Assembly (NCBI GenBank): GCA_948474755.1
Contig: CAOLHI010000155.1
Coordinates: 434,001-498,000, forward strand
DNA length: 64,000 bases
DNA from: Ctenosaura bakeri
Taxonomy: Eukaryota > Chordata > Lepidosauria > Squamata > Iguanidae
Reading direction: 5' to 3'
Shown in pieces: positions 35,139 to 46,976 of the stretch. A program made the translations under genes and the position numbers. Below the pieces are notes generated by a model. The model was given only the letters and a program-made list of their open reading frames with translations, searched no databases and was not told the DNA's origin. Every line of letters starts with the position of its first letter. The first letter of the stretch is position 1.

Positions 35139-35326
35139 TTGGAAGCACCCTTACGACAAGGTAGACTATTAGTTTATCTAGCTCAGTAATCTCTACAATG
35201 ATTAGCAATCTCTTTCCAAGGTCTTTCTGAGATTTCAGACTGGGGTCCTTTCTGATCCTACTGAGAACTACATGGGACTAAACTTAGAGCCTTTTGAGTG
35301 GTCTTCTCCTATTGAGCCATGACCCC
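35139..35326 (-). mobile_element. tRNA-Ala-headed SINE, diverged
   Basis: Antisense text TTATCTAGCTCAGTAATCTC, TTTCCAAGGTCTTTCTGAGA, TTTCAGACTGGGGTCCTTTC and CCTATTGAGCCATGACCCC corresponds to the tRNA-Ala-headed squamate SINE (the right end is the complement of the A-box region GGGCCATGGCTCAGTGG). The anticodon/B-box region is eroded. Confidence 0.65.
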
Positions 35327-35329
35327 AGA

Positions 35330-35998
35330 GATCTGTTTAGCAACCACATTTTGGCAGTCTCAGATATTGGCTGACATTCTATTTGCCAATCTTCACTAGA
35401 ATAGACCCATTCAATCATTTGTTGAATGGAGAGCAAACACATAGGTAACTCCCATTAAATCAACACAATTTCTTTAGTCAGGACTAACAGTAGCATTTAG
35501 GCCATTGAGTGGGGTACCATGGATCCATCAACAATAAATATTGTTGAGTATCCCTTTTAACTGATTTACTAAAATCTCCACTGTCTTACTTAAAACTATT
35601 GCAGTCTTCAACCACAAATTTTGCAACATGATCATTGCAGCACCAGTATTACCGAACACCTTCAAAATCTTTTTGTGCTACACCATCTTTTATAACCTTG
35701 CCATTTCACTATCACAGTTCCTCTGTGTTACTATAAGCAGTAACAAACACATTGTAAACACCACCAATCCCATGTTGCACTGTGTATATGAGATCTCAAA
35801 TAGCTATCTCTGACAAACAGTGCTGTGGATACAAAAATCTCAAAAGAATTCCATTGTGCTCTGGATGAAGATACTTAGACAGAGATTCCAGGGTGAAATG
35901 ATGAGTATAAAAGCTATACTTAAAAGCCCTACCTAAGATATCCACATTCTGATCCCATACCAAGCAAGCCAGAGCAAGTGTATAAAATGTAGATCTGT
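35330..35998. other. Non-coding DNA, nothing recognised
   Basis: No assigned element. Confidence 0.4.
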
Positions 35999-36565
35999 TG
36001 AATGAATGAATGAATGAATGAATGAATCTTTATTGCTCAGCTAAAAGCCATTGCAGCTCACCACAGTCAGACAAAATACATCTAAATAACAGAATAGGAC
36101 ATTACAAACGGTAATAGACTCATATAAAAGCTAGCATACAAGAACAACGTAAAAGGAATAAACAATCAATGTAATGATCTTAAAAAATCGGAGCAATATA
36201 AATATAAAATATATCTCCAAGATGATATAATGTAATCCAATGTAAAATCCAATATAAAATTATATAAAATATACAATTTAAAATTACACTTATGTATTCT
36301 ATAACACCAGGATCAATTACTTTTATCACCTCTATATTGTTTGTAGGAATAGTTTTGATATCTAGATCTTATCTTACTTGCAGCTTACGCAAAATTTGCA
36401 ACCATAACAGTGACATAGGGGTCGTAATCAGCTAATAGTCCACAAATCTGCTCAAGAGGTGGTCTATTGGAAAGGGGAGACGAGTGGAGGAAGCAATTAA
36501 GGAACTTTTGCCTGGGAGATGTATATAGAGGGCAATGTAAAAGGTAATGTTGGATGTCCTCTAGA
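35999..36565 (-). mobile_element. Non-LTR retrotransposon 3' end (CCHC region, 3' UTR, (ATTC)n tail)
   Basis: Read on the reverse strand, 36565-36385 keeps an open frame with EDIQHYLLHCPLYTSPRQ, the H...C part of the CCHC knuckle typical of the C-terminus of non-LTR retrotransposon ORF2 proteins, ending at a TAA near 36387. An AT-rich 3' UTR follows, then TAATAAAGATTC-like text and a (ATTC)n tail of about seven units at the + strand left edge (36000-36028). The frame is open to its end, so the copy is fairly young, though 5'-truncated. The clade is unsettled (R4-like or L2-like). Confidence 0.72.
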
Positions 36566-36851
36566 ATGTAGATCTGTTATAGATTCACCCTTAGGAATAT
36601 GGGGTTCACCCGTAAACTGTCACAACAAGACATGGAATCCCATGGTTTATGCTTTTCTTCTCTTCCTCCTCTGAAATGTTAATAGGTTAAAAATTAATCG
36701 TCATAATTGAGGTTTCTGATATAATTCAAAGTGTATTCAGAGCCTGCTGGTACACTATGTAAAGCATAATTATTTTAGTACATCATCTGACAGCACTGCA
36801 CACTTTAAGAGACAAAAATATTATTCTTGCAGTATGCTTTTTTTTTTACTG

Positions 36852-36873
36852 ACACACACACACACACACACAA
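36852..36873. repeat. (AC)n microsatellite
   Basis: About eleven AC units after a poly(T) run at 36838-36848. Confidence 0.9.
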
Positions 36874-36879
36874 CCATGG

Positions 36880-37500
36880 GCTGGTATGCTATGTTTATAT
36901 CAACACCGCATTATCTATACTTTGTAACACAACTAATCAGAGGTAGTTTAAACACATGCAGGCATATATTTAACTTATGAATCATGTCTTTTTCCCTATA
37001 AAATGCTGACAACTTCATTATCCTCATACTATTAAGTACTTCCCAGAATAATTTCAATTTATTTTGGGTACACATTCATATATAGAGGGGGGAGCGAAGA
37101 GGGGAAAGAAGGGAAACTGTTCAGTCACCAAATGAATATGAATAACTATGGCATATAATTACTTGCCATCAGACTGATACTAGCCAGGGAAATGTAGTGT
37201 GGAGTTAGGGAGACCACACACACCAGCATCCTATCACTTCCTTTTCTGGCTTAGTACTAGCTTTAGAAGATCCTGTCTTTCCTGTCCTGAGGGTGGTGAA
37301 CAGGAATGGAAATGGGGCAATGCCATGGAGATAGGGAATGAAGCAGTCCTAGTAGGTATAACATGGGAGAAAGTGGGAAGGAATGCATCATATAATATAC
37401 ATCAAATACACTCATATTTTAGATCTCTAGGCCTCCCTGCTTTATTAATTTTTGTTTTTTTAAAAAATCTTGCCTCTTCCTAGCCTTGCTTCTTCTCCCT
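36880..37500. other. Non-coding DNA, nothing recognised
   Basis: No assigned element. Confidence 0.4.
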
Positions 37501-39589
37501 GCCTTACTGTTCTCATTTTTTAATCAGAGTCACTGAACATCCCAGGGAGAACTTTCGCTCTGTCTGATTTCATTCATTACAAATTCATGCTTTCCTCCTC
37601 CTTAATCCACTCTATTCTTCTGCCAAGCAATCTTTCTTTTCTCATCTTATTCAGTAATCTAATTGCTACTTCCATTTCTCTTCTGCAGCCCTTTTCTTTG
37701 TCCTTTCCTTTCTCAAGTCCTTCAGAAAACTGGGGTTTGCCCAGTGTTTTGCACTTAAGTTTTTTGTTATTCATTCCTCATTGCCATTGTCTTCTGGAGA
37801 TTGTAATATTCCTCCTGCTGCTTTCACTTCATTAGGTTTCTTGCTCTGTCTTTTGCCATTATGCTCAGAAATGAAGAAGTGAGACCTGTTCGGCTCAGTA
37901 AACTAGTAGCACACCTTTATTAAGTACAAGAAGGAGATCTACAGTGGAATCAGCCTTATCAGTCTTATTCAACATGGGCAAACCTGTGGCTTGTTGAGAA
38001 TAAATGCCACGTGCTAATTACTCAAGTAATCCCCTGGTGGAAAAATTCATGGACTGTTGACAAGTAGTTGTGTAGAGAAAAACAAATCCCACTCATTCTG
38101 TGATCCTACAGATCCTTCTAAGATCTCATCAGGAAAAAGGTGGGTATATAACGAAGAGAAGGTGCTGGCCAGGCTTCAATAGTCTGCATCTGTGTTAGGA
38201 CACAACATACACTGGTGTATTATCCTCATGGTGTTCACATTAATATAATTACTAAGGTTTAGAGGGCTATAAGGTGTGTAGGACTCTTTACTCATTTTTA
38301 TTTTCTGAGTCCTGGTCAGATGTTGCCTTTCTCTTATGTCAAACCCAGTATTTATCCTCCTGAACTATTTCTCTCTTGCTTTTTCACAAAGGCTGTGCTA
38401 TTTCTTCTTTTCCTTGTCTCTCAGCTCTTCTACCCTTATTATTCAGACTCAGAATAGACTGTGTAGAATCTCTAATGCTCCATTAGAGCTTTTTTGCTAT
38501 TACTCTGTTATTATTCCCCTTAATCCTTCATTTGCTTTTGATAGTCTCTAATGCTCTTCTTCTTCAACTTCTCTCTTAATTGGGACCTGGTGTTACTATT
38601 ATTTAGTGATTTCATTCCTATTTCAAAAATTGTTCTGTGTAAGATTCACTCAATAATCTTTCTTCTCACTTTCTTCTTTGATTTTGGGAGCTTACTCCAA
38701 CTGAGTGTAACTATCAGTGGGTGGAGTGGTTTGGTTGCCTGGAAAACCTCAGAGATCCATGCCCAACTGCTTTGTACCTCACCCCATTTTGGGAAAAAAT
38801 ATTTCAAAATGCCCTCCATGATCTCTAGGGGATCAACCAGGTCTTTTAAAATCTACAAAGTACTTCTTGGTTAAAAGTACTTTCTGATTTAAAATGGCCT
38901 CTCTTGGGCCTTAAAAATGGCAAAACTATATCACTACAAAACACTGGGGTCATGTTACTTTTTTTAAAAAAAGCACTGTGGGTGCCCTCAGTTTCTTTCT
39001 TTCATTCTTCATTTCAAGATTATACTGATGTTCTGTCTTTCTCTTCCTTTCCTTGTCCCTTTATTCTTGCAAATATTTCCAAGTCAATACCTGTCTGGAG
39101 GTCAGATCAATATCACCAGCTATATATGTAGAGGACAGAATTTATTGTATGTTCATGTGAAGTTCTCCACTTTTGCTTCCTCTTGGTCACATTACTCTTC
39201 AAAAGCACACAGAAGACAATTTACTGTCTGAAGCATTTTGAAGAATTTGCTATAGACATGACTTTTAAAGAGCTCTTAGGAACATAAGAATTGTGTTGGA
39301 ACCAACTAAAGGCCTATGCAATCCATAGTGGTCATCTGGAATCTATGGGAAGCTCATAAGCAAACTGTAAACACAATAGCACACTCCTATTAATGTTTCC
39401 CAGTCACATACTATCTTTAAAAAAAATGCTTTGATATTATCACCACCATCTCAAAAAAAAAAGGTTTCAGTAACAGTAGACTGGGCAATACATTGCCTTT
39501 TTTCCTTCTTTAGGTACTTGTCCCCCTTTTTTTCTTGCATTTGATGCTTTGATTCCTTTCTTTTGTTATCGCCATTCTTTCTTGTCAAC
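37501..39589. other. Pyrimidine-rich non-coding DNA, probably decayed LINE and other inserts
   Basis: The + strand is unusually rich in T and C over about 37.5-37.9 kb and 38.3-38.8 kb, giving several open frames rich in Ser, Leu and Phe. The compositional continuity with the L2-like remnant downstream suggests the same element may begin here, with an intruding segment at about 37.88-38.33 kb. No upstream reverse-transcriptase motif could be read, so this is inference. Confidence 0.35.
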
Positions 39590-40270
39590 AAATTAAGAAT
39601 CTGGGAGCCATCTTTGATCCTTTGATTTCTTTTGGAGATCACATTTCTGATTTAGCTGACCTCTCCCTCATCACTCTCTAACATTTCCAGTATTCTTCAT
39701 TTATTTTAACCTAGTGAACCTTTCAAAACTCTTATTCAGGCAAACTCTTATCTCTTATTTTGAAAGTGGTGTTTTGTTCATCTATTTGCCTGTCTTTCAG
39801 CTTAAATCTTTCCTCTCTGTTCTCAGCTCTTCTCATTTAGTTTTTCCTCTGTCTTGATCTAATCATGTTATACCTCTATACATTTCCCTTCAGTGGCTTC
39901 CTCTATTGTTTTGTATTGAGCGTAAAACTCTTTTCATAGCCTGTAAATCTTCGTGATCTCGCCATTTATCTAACTGCATTGGTTTCTCTCTGCCCTCCTC
40001 TTCGGTGCCTGTGTTCATCAAACACAAATCTTATTATATCTCCACTTTTTCCACTATGTCTTATCTCTAGTTTCCTCTCTTGTGACCCATTATGTGCAGA
40101 ACTATTCCTCTGTAAATATTCAGTTGGTTTATTTATCTCACTTCAAGAAGCTGCTAAAACTCTTCTTCACACTTGTGGTATTTCCCTCTTGATGTACCAT
40201 TTGCCTTTTTATTTCCCTTCTATTCCTTAAAGTGCCTTTCACTCTTTTCCAGCATGTGAAAACTCTTGCT
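39590..40270 (+). mobile_element. L2/CR1-group LINE reverse transcriptase C-terminal remnant
   Basis: Two signatures survive in order. Near 39590-39640 the sequence reads NLGAIFDPLISFGDHIS, the N-LG-FD-LSF-HI motif of these reverse transcriptases. Near 39885-39965 it reads SLQWLPLLFCIERK, the SLHWLPV..RI..K motif, in a different frame. Both spacing and order fit an L2/CR1-group LINE. Frameshifts and stops separate them, so it is a dead copy. A (GT)n run follows at 40.3 kb. Confidence 0.7.
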
Positions 40271-40305
40271 TTTCCCTAAAATTGCCTTCTGTTTTTATTT
40301 TTACG

Positions 40306-40332
40306 TTGTGTGTGTGTGTGTGTGTGTATGAA

Positions 40333-40364
<32 letters not shown>

Positions 40365-40366
40365 GG
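40306..40366. repeat. (GT)n-(GA)n microsatellite
   Basis: GT units interrupted by ATGAAT, then GA units. Confidence 0.95.
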
Positions 40367-40369
40367 AAA

Positions 40370-43300
40370 GGAGGGGAAGCCTGCCTGACATTCCTGACTC
40401 ATAGCACTGAACAAACTAATTTGAGTCTCCTCAAACATCTGAGCTCTGTCTGAGAAGAACTGTGCCCACCTCAAGAGATGCCTGTTACTCCTAATGAAAA
40501 CTTATTTGTCACTTGTGGTGTCTGTGCTCATGGCAGGAGCTGAAATGTGCTGGGTGGGTGGAATGAAGAGAGAAATGTGTTTTTTACAAGAAGAAACAGC
40601 TCGTGGAGTTCTGGACACCTTTTGAGGAATCAGAGGGGCTCTGAATTCATTAGATCCAGAACCACTCTGTTATTTCAAGATAAGGTACTGATCAGGGCCC
40701 TCAGATATACCAGCCTGGAACTGGTATAGTTGATTCTCCTCACTGGCTGTGAAAATAGGGGACTGTGATTTACAAAGATAACTCAGGTTGAAAAGCCATC
40801 TCCTATTTCTCATTCTGGTGTGTGATTTGGACAGCTTGAGAAGCAGTGAATGATCTACCACTTTGTACCTCTGTGGAACTTCAGATAGGATTACTCTGTT
40901 TTAACTCATATCATGAGGAGGAGGGGAAGAGGAAGGAGAAAGAAGCAAGTAGTAGTAGTAGTAGTAGTAATAAATAGCTTGTGTGAGTCGGGGAACAAAC
41001 GATAAGTGCACAATGATATGCTCTGGAGTACTGTTGATAAATTTGCTCTTATACCATTCCTGCAACATTTAGAGAGCAGAAAAAGTTTCAGCACCAGTCA
41101 GAATTTATTTCACAGCTGAAGCATGAGGGAGAGACAAACAGTGAAAAATGTACATTTAAAAAGAATACAAGCTGTTGGCTGTCACACTGAGTTGTTTTCC
41201 AACCAGCAGTGTGTAATAAACGTGAATTGTCCCCATAAAAATCACACTTACAAAATAAATGCCATGAAATTTCACACACATATGAAGGAAAATAATTTTT
41301 CTGATCATTTAAATTTGGGCGTAGCCTTTGTGTGCCTCCTCTTCAGTTCTAGGGCATCTTGAGAATGAGTTGCCAGTTTGCAGTATAGGAAATCTTCCAT
41401 TTATGTTATTATTTGAATGTGGAAATTTGCTCTCAGGGCATGGCTGTACTTATCAATGTCTGGACCTTCATTTCTACTCTTCACTTATTTTCAACCTGCC
41501 TAGAGACACACCATTAGCTAATATTACCTATCTTGGTCCAGCAGGGCATGAAAAATTATGCACAATGTTGTCTATATTCAGTTAGATTCAGAACTCGATA
41601 TTCTATGGTTCCACAATCACACTACATAACCACAGTACTTGAATGACCATCTGCTTCTGAACAAACCTTCCCAAATTCTAACATTCAACCCTATACATTT
41701 GTTTCAGATCCCTTCATCATCTGAAGTAACATGAGTGATGACTGGAGATGAAGGTTATCATTCTTTGTTAAGGTTTTTCTCAAAGGAAGGAATGTGCATT
41801 TTTAAGAATTTTGTACACATTGTAGTGTACTGTAGTGTGTAGCATAGATAGCTCTTTCTCACAATACCAGAGTTCTAGCAGTTCAATACCATATTAACTA
41901 TCATGGTTTTATCCCATGGAATGCTGAGATCTTGTACTGTGGGAAGGCACATATAAATCTCTGTAGGCAGGCACTAGAGCTGTCTGACAGACTTCTAAAC
42001 ACATCACAAAAGTACAAATCCCAGGACTCCACATGATGGAGTCATCATAGTTAAAGGAGTATCAAAGTGCTGTAAGTGCAATGTGAAGAAGATCTAAATT
42101 TGGATTTATTTCTACCTTTTTTTTTTTTTTGCATAAACAGCCAAACATATACCAAACCAGATGTGAAATCTTTAAAATAAAAAAGAGAGGGAAAAGAAAT
42201 TGTACAATCAGAATACCAGGACTGCTTACAGTAATGTGAATAGCTCTTTTCACTTTCCAATAACTGGAATAAACTATGCAGAGTAAATAAAAATATGAAC
42301 ATTTGCATAAAATGTATACACATTATCTCTCCACACAGAGTTCAGGTTACTCTGACACAGAATCACTACAACATACTTCATTCTAATTTTGCAGTTGCAA
42401 TCAACACTAAAAGTCTGTGCCACATCCTGCACTTGTTTATGAACTGGTAGGTTTCCCTACAGTTCTTGGGAAAGCCAGTCATATAGATGAAAATGAATTT
42501 CAGTTTCTTCCTCATTTGTCTTTTACCATTGCATTGGAAAAGTTAATACACAGGAGGGATATTCTGGAAATTGCAGTCCAGAAAAGTAACATTTCTAAGC
42601 TAGTACTATGAATAATGAATTTACCTCTGTTTTTGGATACTAATAGAGAATATATTGAGACTTAATAGGGAATGTTGATTTCTAGTCAAACCTACCATGC
42701 CATTACTAGAAGAGAATTAATCATTCTACAAGTTCAAGAGTAAGAATCATTTGGATCTCTAGAAGTTGTTGGACTGAACTTCCCAAAAACATCTGGAGGG
42801 CTGCATACTACCCATAGCTATTCTCTCTGCTTATAATATTTGGTAAAATAGACAACAATCATTGAAGGTTAACCAGACCCTGATTCCCTAGCTGAAGGTC
42901 AAAATAAAGATTTCCACACATGTAAGGAAGTTGGTGGAGTGCTATCTGACAGTAATCAAGCTACATATTGGCTAGCAGTAGGGCATTTGTGCAGAGAACA
43001 ACTGCGAACTTGACTTGTAGCAAAGAAGCCAATATTTCAAACACCATAAAGAGGGATAAAATGCTTCTTCATTAAAGAAGGGAACTCTGACTTTGAATAG
43101 CTTATCTGGATTTTCTCTCAGGCTGTGTCAAGTGATATTTCTAGGATGTAGTAAATCACTCATTTTGCCCAAGAGCTACTGTATATCACTGAGACACACA
43201 TTTTATGAATGTGCAACCACAAGGAGAAAAAGAAGCAGAATAAACTATGAGAAATTGAATCCAGCTATTCCATCATTCAAAAGCAAGAAAAGATACCATG

Positions 43301-43650
43301 CATTTGGAGTGTCTTTGATTTATGAGCTATAGACTGATATAGACTTTGCATGAGGGAGAAGAAGTATATAAACAAAGAGATATTTACTTACTTTACATGA
43401 CATATAAGGAAGTATCTAATAACTGCGGTTGTACCAAAATACTATAAATTATGTGGCACATCATCTCAGGGAAATTCTGTGCAATCTTCTTTTGGTGGTT
43501 TAATGAGAAAAATGCTTCTTCAGGTATATGGTTTCATTTGGCACTTCACAAATTTAAATTTGTGTTAGGTCACACGTAGACAAATTGCTTTAAATTCTCC
43601 TGTCATTTTCTTTACTCCAAAAAGTGGAGCACAATTGCCAGTCAGAATAC
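40370..43650. other. Non-coding DNA, few recognisable elements
   Basis: Contains a short (AGT)n microsatellite at 40947-40969, a poly(T) at 42117-42130, and a motif at 42756-42805 (AGAAGTTGTTGGACTGAACT ... AACATCTGGAGGG) of the 'CCAGATGTTG' palindrome class. Near 42018-42075 there is a possible decayed half of a palindromic MITE. No gene recognised. Confidence 0.4.
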
Positions 43651-43652
43651 AA

Positions 43653-43825
43653 TTGTTGTTGTTGTGTGCCTTCCAAGTCATTTCCAACTTATGGTGACAT
43701 TAAGATGAACCTATCACAGGGTTTTCTGGGCAAGATTTGTTCAGGAGGGGTTCCCTTTACTTTCCTCTGAGGGTGAGAGAATGTGAGTTGCCCAAGGTCT
43801 ACCCAGTGGCTTTACATTCCTTTAC
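43653..43825 (-). mobile_element. Sauria-type SINE, head truncated
   Basis: Antisense: TGTTGTTGTTGTGTGCCTTC, AAGTCATTTCCAACTTATGG, GAACCTATCACAGGGTTTTC, GGGCAAGATTTGTTCAGGAG and GTTGCCCAAGGTCTACCCAG. The tail is close to consensus, making this one of the better preserved copies, but the tRNA-like head is missing past about 43825, where unrelated sequence and then the Penelope-like remnant begin. Confidence 0.92.
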
Positions 43826-43899
43826 ACCAATGTCCCACATAGTGAAGGCAGTGAGACTTTACAGGAACTTGTTAATTCTAGGAGCTCTAATGATTCCCC

Positions 43900-44765
43900 T
43901 AACAAAAGATATTACTTTAGCAAGACTGGTCCTCACTAGCAATAATTTCACATTCAGCAAAGATCATTACTTATAACTACAGGGTACAGCTTTGGGTACT
44001 CACATGGCTCCCTCTTACGCAAATGTGTTCATAGACAAACAAGAAAATAACATCCTTGATGAGTCCATTAGCAACCCTCTTCTGTGATGGCAATACACTG
44101 ATGACATCTTTTTGGTTTGGACTAAGTGAAAAGAATGCTTATTAAAACTTTATATTATACACTAAAACTATCCATCCTAAAATCAAGTTAACATCTAGTG
44201 AACATCCACATATCCCTTTCCTTGATGTCCTCCTCCAACTGAGAATCTCAAAATTGCCACAGATCTCCACAGTAAGCCCACTGATGTTCATGCTTACCTG
44301 GGCTAGAGATCTTGCCACCCCAAGCACATTAAAAGAAATATTTTCTATGGCTTGGCTGTAAGAATCAAACACATCTGTAACACTGGAGAAACTACTGTAA
44401 CAGGAGCCACAAACTCAAGAAATATCTGTTTCAACTGAGATATCCTTCTTATATAATTAATGATAACATCAGGAGAATAACCATCATGCTTGAGAGAAAA
44501 TCTTCTCCACAGAAAACATGAGTCAAGTAACACCAAAAAAACTTTGCATTTGTGGTAGATTTCCATCCAGCAATTCCTAATTGCTACATAGCAATTAGAG
44601 AAGGATATCCATTGCTAACACATTCACAACATCTTGTTAGAGCTACCAGCAAGCCTCTAGTTACAGCTTTCCCCAGTCAACAAATCTAAGGAGATTGCTG
44701 ATAAAAGCTGTTCTGAAACACTTCACATGAGGAAACAACAGAGAGGAGAAGACTAGGAAGACCCT
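43900..44765 (+). mobile_element. Penelope-like element, reverse transcriptase remnant
   Basis: Successive motifs of Penelope-like reverse transcriptase can be read, switching frame: KDHYLQLQGTALGTHMAPSY (about 43955-44015), YTDDIFLVW (about 44095-44120, the catalytic YxDD box), HIPFLDVLL (about 44205-44235), KPTDVHAYLG (about 44270-44305) with SCHPKHIKRNIF after it, and DFHPAIPN further on (about 44555-44580). Order and spacing match the family. Several stops and frameshifts make it inactive. No GIY-YIG endonuclease was recognised downstream. Confidence 0.88.
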
Positions 44766-44884
44766 TGACCCTGTGTTCAAAAAAATCTGGTGAGTAGCTC
44801 TTAAGCAGATTAGAACTGGTGATTACCAGGAGAGTAGTCTCTGCCACCAAAGAGAAAGCTCACTTTTTAGAACATGCATACTAT

Positions 44885-44970
44885 ACTTTCTTGGAGTACA
44901 AATCCCAGAATACTTCAGCTACCATGGCTAGGGAATTCTGGGAACTGTACTTCAAGAAGTAATTTTTCCA
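44885..44970. repeat. Short imperfect palindrome
   Basis: CTTGGAGTACAAATCCCAGA on the left pairs with TCTGGGAACTGTACTTCAAG on the right around GCTACCATGGCTAGG. Likely an old short MITE; no target duplication resolved. Confidence 0.55.
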
Positions 44971-45890
44971 AGCTCTGGATATAAAGAAAAGTACTTTCCC
45001 TCTTCTCTTAATCTTATTTGGATCAAAAGACGTAAAGTTTTATATGTAAGAACAGGCAACACAGTTTATTCAGAACTGATTAACATGTCTCTGTCTAAAT
45101 AAACCAGACAAAATTCTAATAGTCACATTCTTCAGTAGTTGAAGCTTCCAACGCATTTTCAAGGGCAATCCTACATACATTAAAATTATGTAGAGCTGGA
45201 GGCTGTTAGAACAAGTATCACCAAAGCTAGGCTACCCCTTGCCAGAAAAAGCTTCATCTGACAAATATGGATGGGCAATATTGCTTTCCTCCACATCTGA
45301 ATTTTTCAAATTGCTCATCAAAACCGAACAAAATGCTCACCCACCCCTACTGATTAACCAACGATTTCACACATCCCTACTGACAATCATGCTTGAGTAA
45401 TTCAGGGTTGGACTTCCAATGACAACAGAAAATACAGATGTGCCCTTCATACTTACTCAATTGGAGGGAAGGTTCAACCCCTCCATAAGTAAAACACTAT
45501 TGATCTATGCTCACAGTGAATTCAGAATGTTTCCATCTGATTACAATTCAACTTAGTTAACCAACCCTCACTAAACTTTGAATGGATCTACAAAGCCTCA
45601 ACTTGATGACAAAAATAGAGTTGAGTGTCATGTGAATACTCATGACATGTCAGTCCACATCCTTCAGCATCTAGGCCCCTTGGGATCATATAATTATTTT
45701 AAAAACATGAGACACAATCTAGAACTTTGCAGGAACCCATAACTCAGTATAATGAAGCTTTTTGCAACTGACACTGTAGGTTTGAGCACTATGTTGCCAT
45801 AAACTCCAGTTCCAATGTGCAAACTCAGCCCAACAAGATACCATGGGTAATAGTATCCAGGTTAATAAAACAGTTTGCTAACTCTCTTAA
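44971..45890. other. Non-coding DNA, nothing recognised
   Basis: No assigned element. Confidence 0.4.
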
Positions 45891-45892
45891 TA

Positions 45893-46055
45893 GCATGTGT
45901 ATTTCTATATCGCTTATCAGCTAAGCGCTCAATAAGCGGTTTACAATGTGTTAGCTAATTGCCCCCAACAACCTGGGTACTCATTTTACCGACATGTGGA
46001 AGGATGAGTCAACCTGGAGCCTGCACTTAATCACTACGCCACCAGGGCTCTTCTT
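45893..46055 (-). mobile_element. tRNA-headed SINE-like repeat (ACTCATTTTACCGAC family)
   Basis: Antisense text TATATCGCTTATCAGCTAAG, AAGCGGTTTACAATGTG, ATTGCCCCCAACAACCTGGG, TACTCATTTTACCGACATGT and GAGTCAACCTGGAGCC ends in AATCACTACGCCACCAGGGC, the complement of a tRNA-like 5' end. This string is a familiar repeat in squamate genomes, but I do not recall its formal name. Confidence 0.6.
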
Positions 46056-46118
46056 GTGCCAGCAGGGCTCTTCCCTCTTAAGTGACAGGCATCACCCGTA
46101 AAGGCAACTAGGGCCAAC

Positions 46119-46968
46119 TGACTATTATTTCTGCTATGGCATCCCCGGTGAGGACCCCCAGATATCCTTTTGATATCATTTAATTTGGCCTTAGCTGGAC
46201 TGGTTGCGATTACCTCATATCACGTGTTCGCAAAGTTCTCCGGATAAGCACGGACAGAGAGCGGCCATTAATGGTTTACATTCCATTTCTCTTTGTAGCC
46301 AGCAACCCAAAACTCATCCAAAGCTTTAGGGGACTTCCCGCCACAGACTCCTCAATAGCCACGCGGCTCCCAGGCAAATTACCCTTGTGACTTGGGCCAT
46401 TAATGTCTCAGCCAAAGGTATTGTTTCTACATGCAAATCCCATCACGCTAAACCTGACCTCGCCAAATCCTTTTGTCCAGCACCGAAACCTCTTTTGTTC
46501 TCCTTTGGGACTGCCATAGCCGAAAGGCACGATCTTCCCTATAAAAACCCCTCACTTTTAACCAATCCTCGGATCACCTTTGACTGCCATCCCGCCCTGC
46601 CGTTGGTGTGTTTAAAGGACTCCCCTCAGTGCCCCACACTGCGCTTTCTTCCCCAAATCTCCAACCTCTCCCCAGGACTATGGAACATGTTGTATTGCCT
46701 TTCCCTGCAACTCTCTTTCTTTTCTAAGCTTGTTAGTTTAAGTTTGTCTTCTGTGTTTTATTCTTAATAAAGAATTGTTTATTGTTTGGAACCACCTTGT
46801 CTATCCACTCTCTAACCCGATGCTGTAGACATAGGGTGAAAGATCTTGCTTTGTTACCCTGCCTCTCACTAGCAAAACCAGTGCTCTGAGTTCTAATTTC
46901 CCCATCTTTTGTATCGTAATTGGCAAAGCCGGGCGCCCCTTGCGGGACCCCCAATTTTCAGGGTAACA
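46119..46968 (+). mobile_element. Solo LTR, relative of the 26-kb family
   Basis: Contains TATAAAA at 46540-46546 and AATAAA at 46766-46771, followed by a U5 ending TTTTCAGGGTAACA. The 3' part (GTTACCCTGCCTCTCACTAG; GGGACCCCCAATTTTCAGGG) parallels the ends of the LTRs at 26.1 and 55.1 kb, so they are related subfamilies. AACTGACT occurs at both edges (46116-46123, 46969-46976), but it overlaps the presumed TG start, so the exact 5' end is uncertain. The 126-codon frame inside is a by-product. Confidence 0.75.
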
Positions 46969-46976
46969 AACTGACT

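Noticed and set aside
37587..38874. Several Ser/Leu/Phe-rich frames suggesting membrane proteins
   Set aside because: They follow from T- and C-rich composition; no start context, domain or conserved motif supports them.
46387..46767. 126-codon open frame on +
   Set aside because: Inside a solo LTR, spanning its promoter and poly(A) regions; LTRs of this kind are non-coding here.
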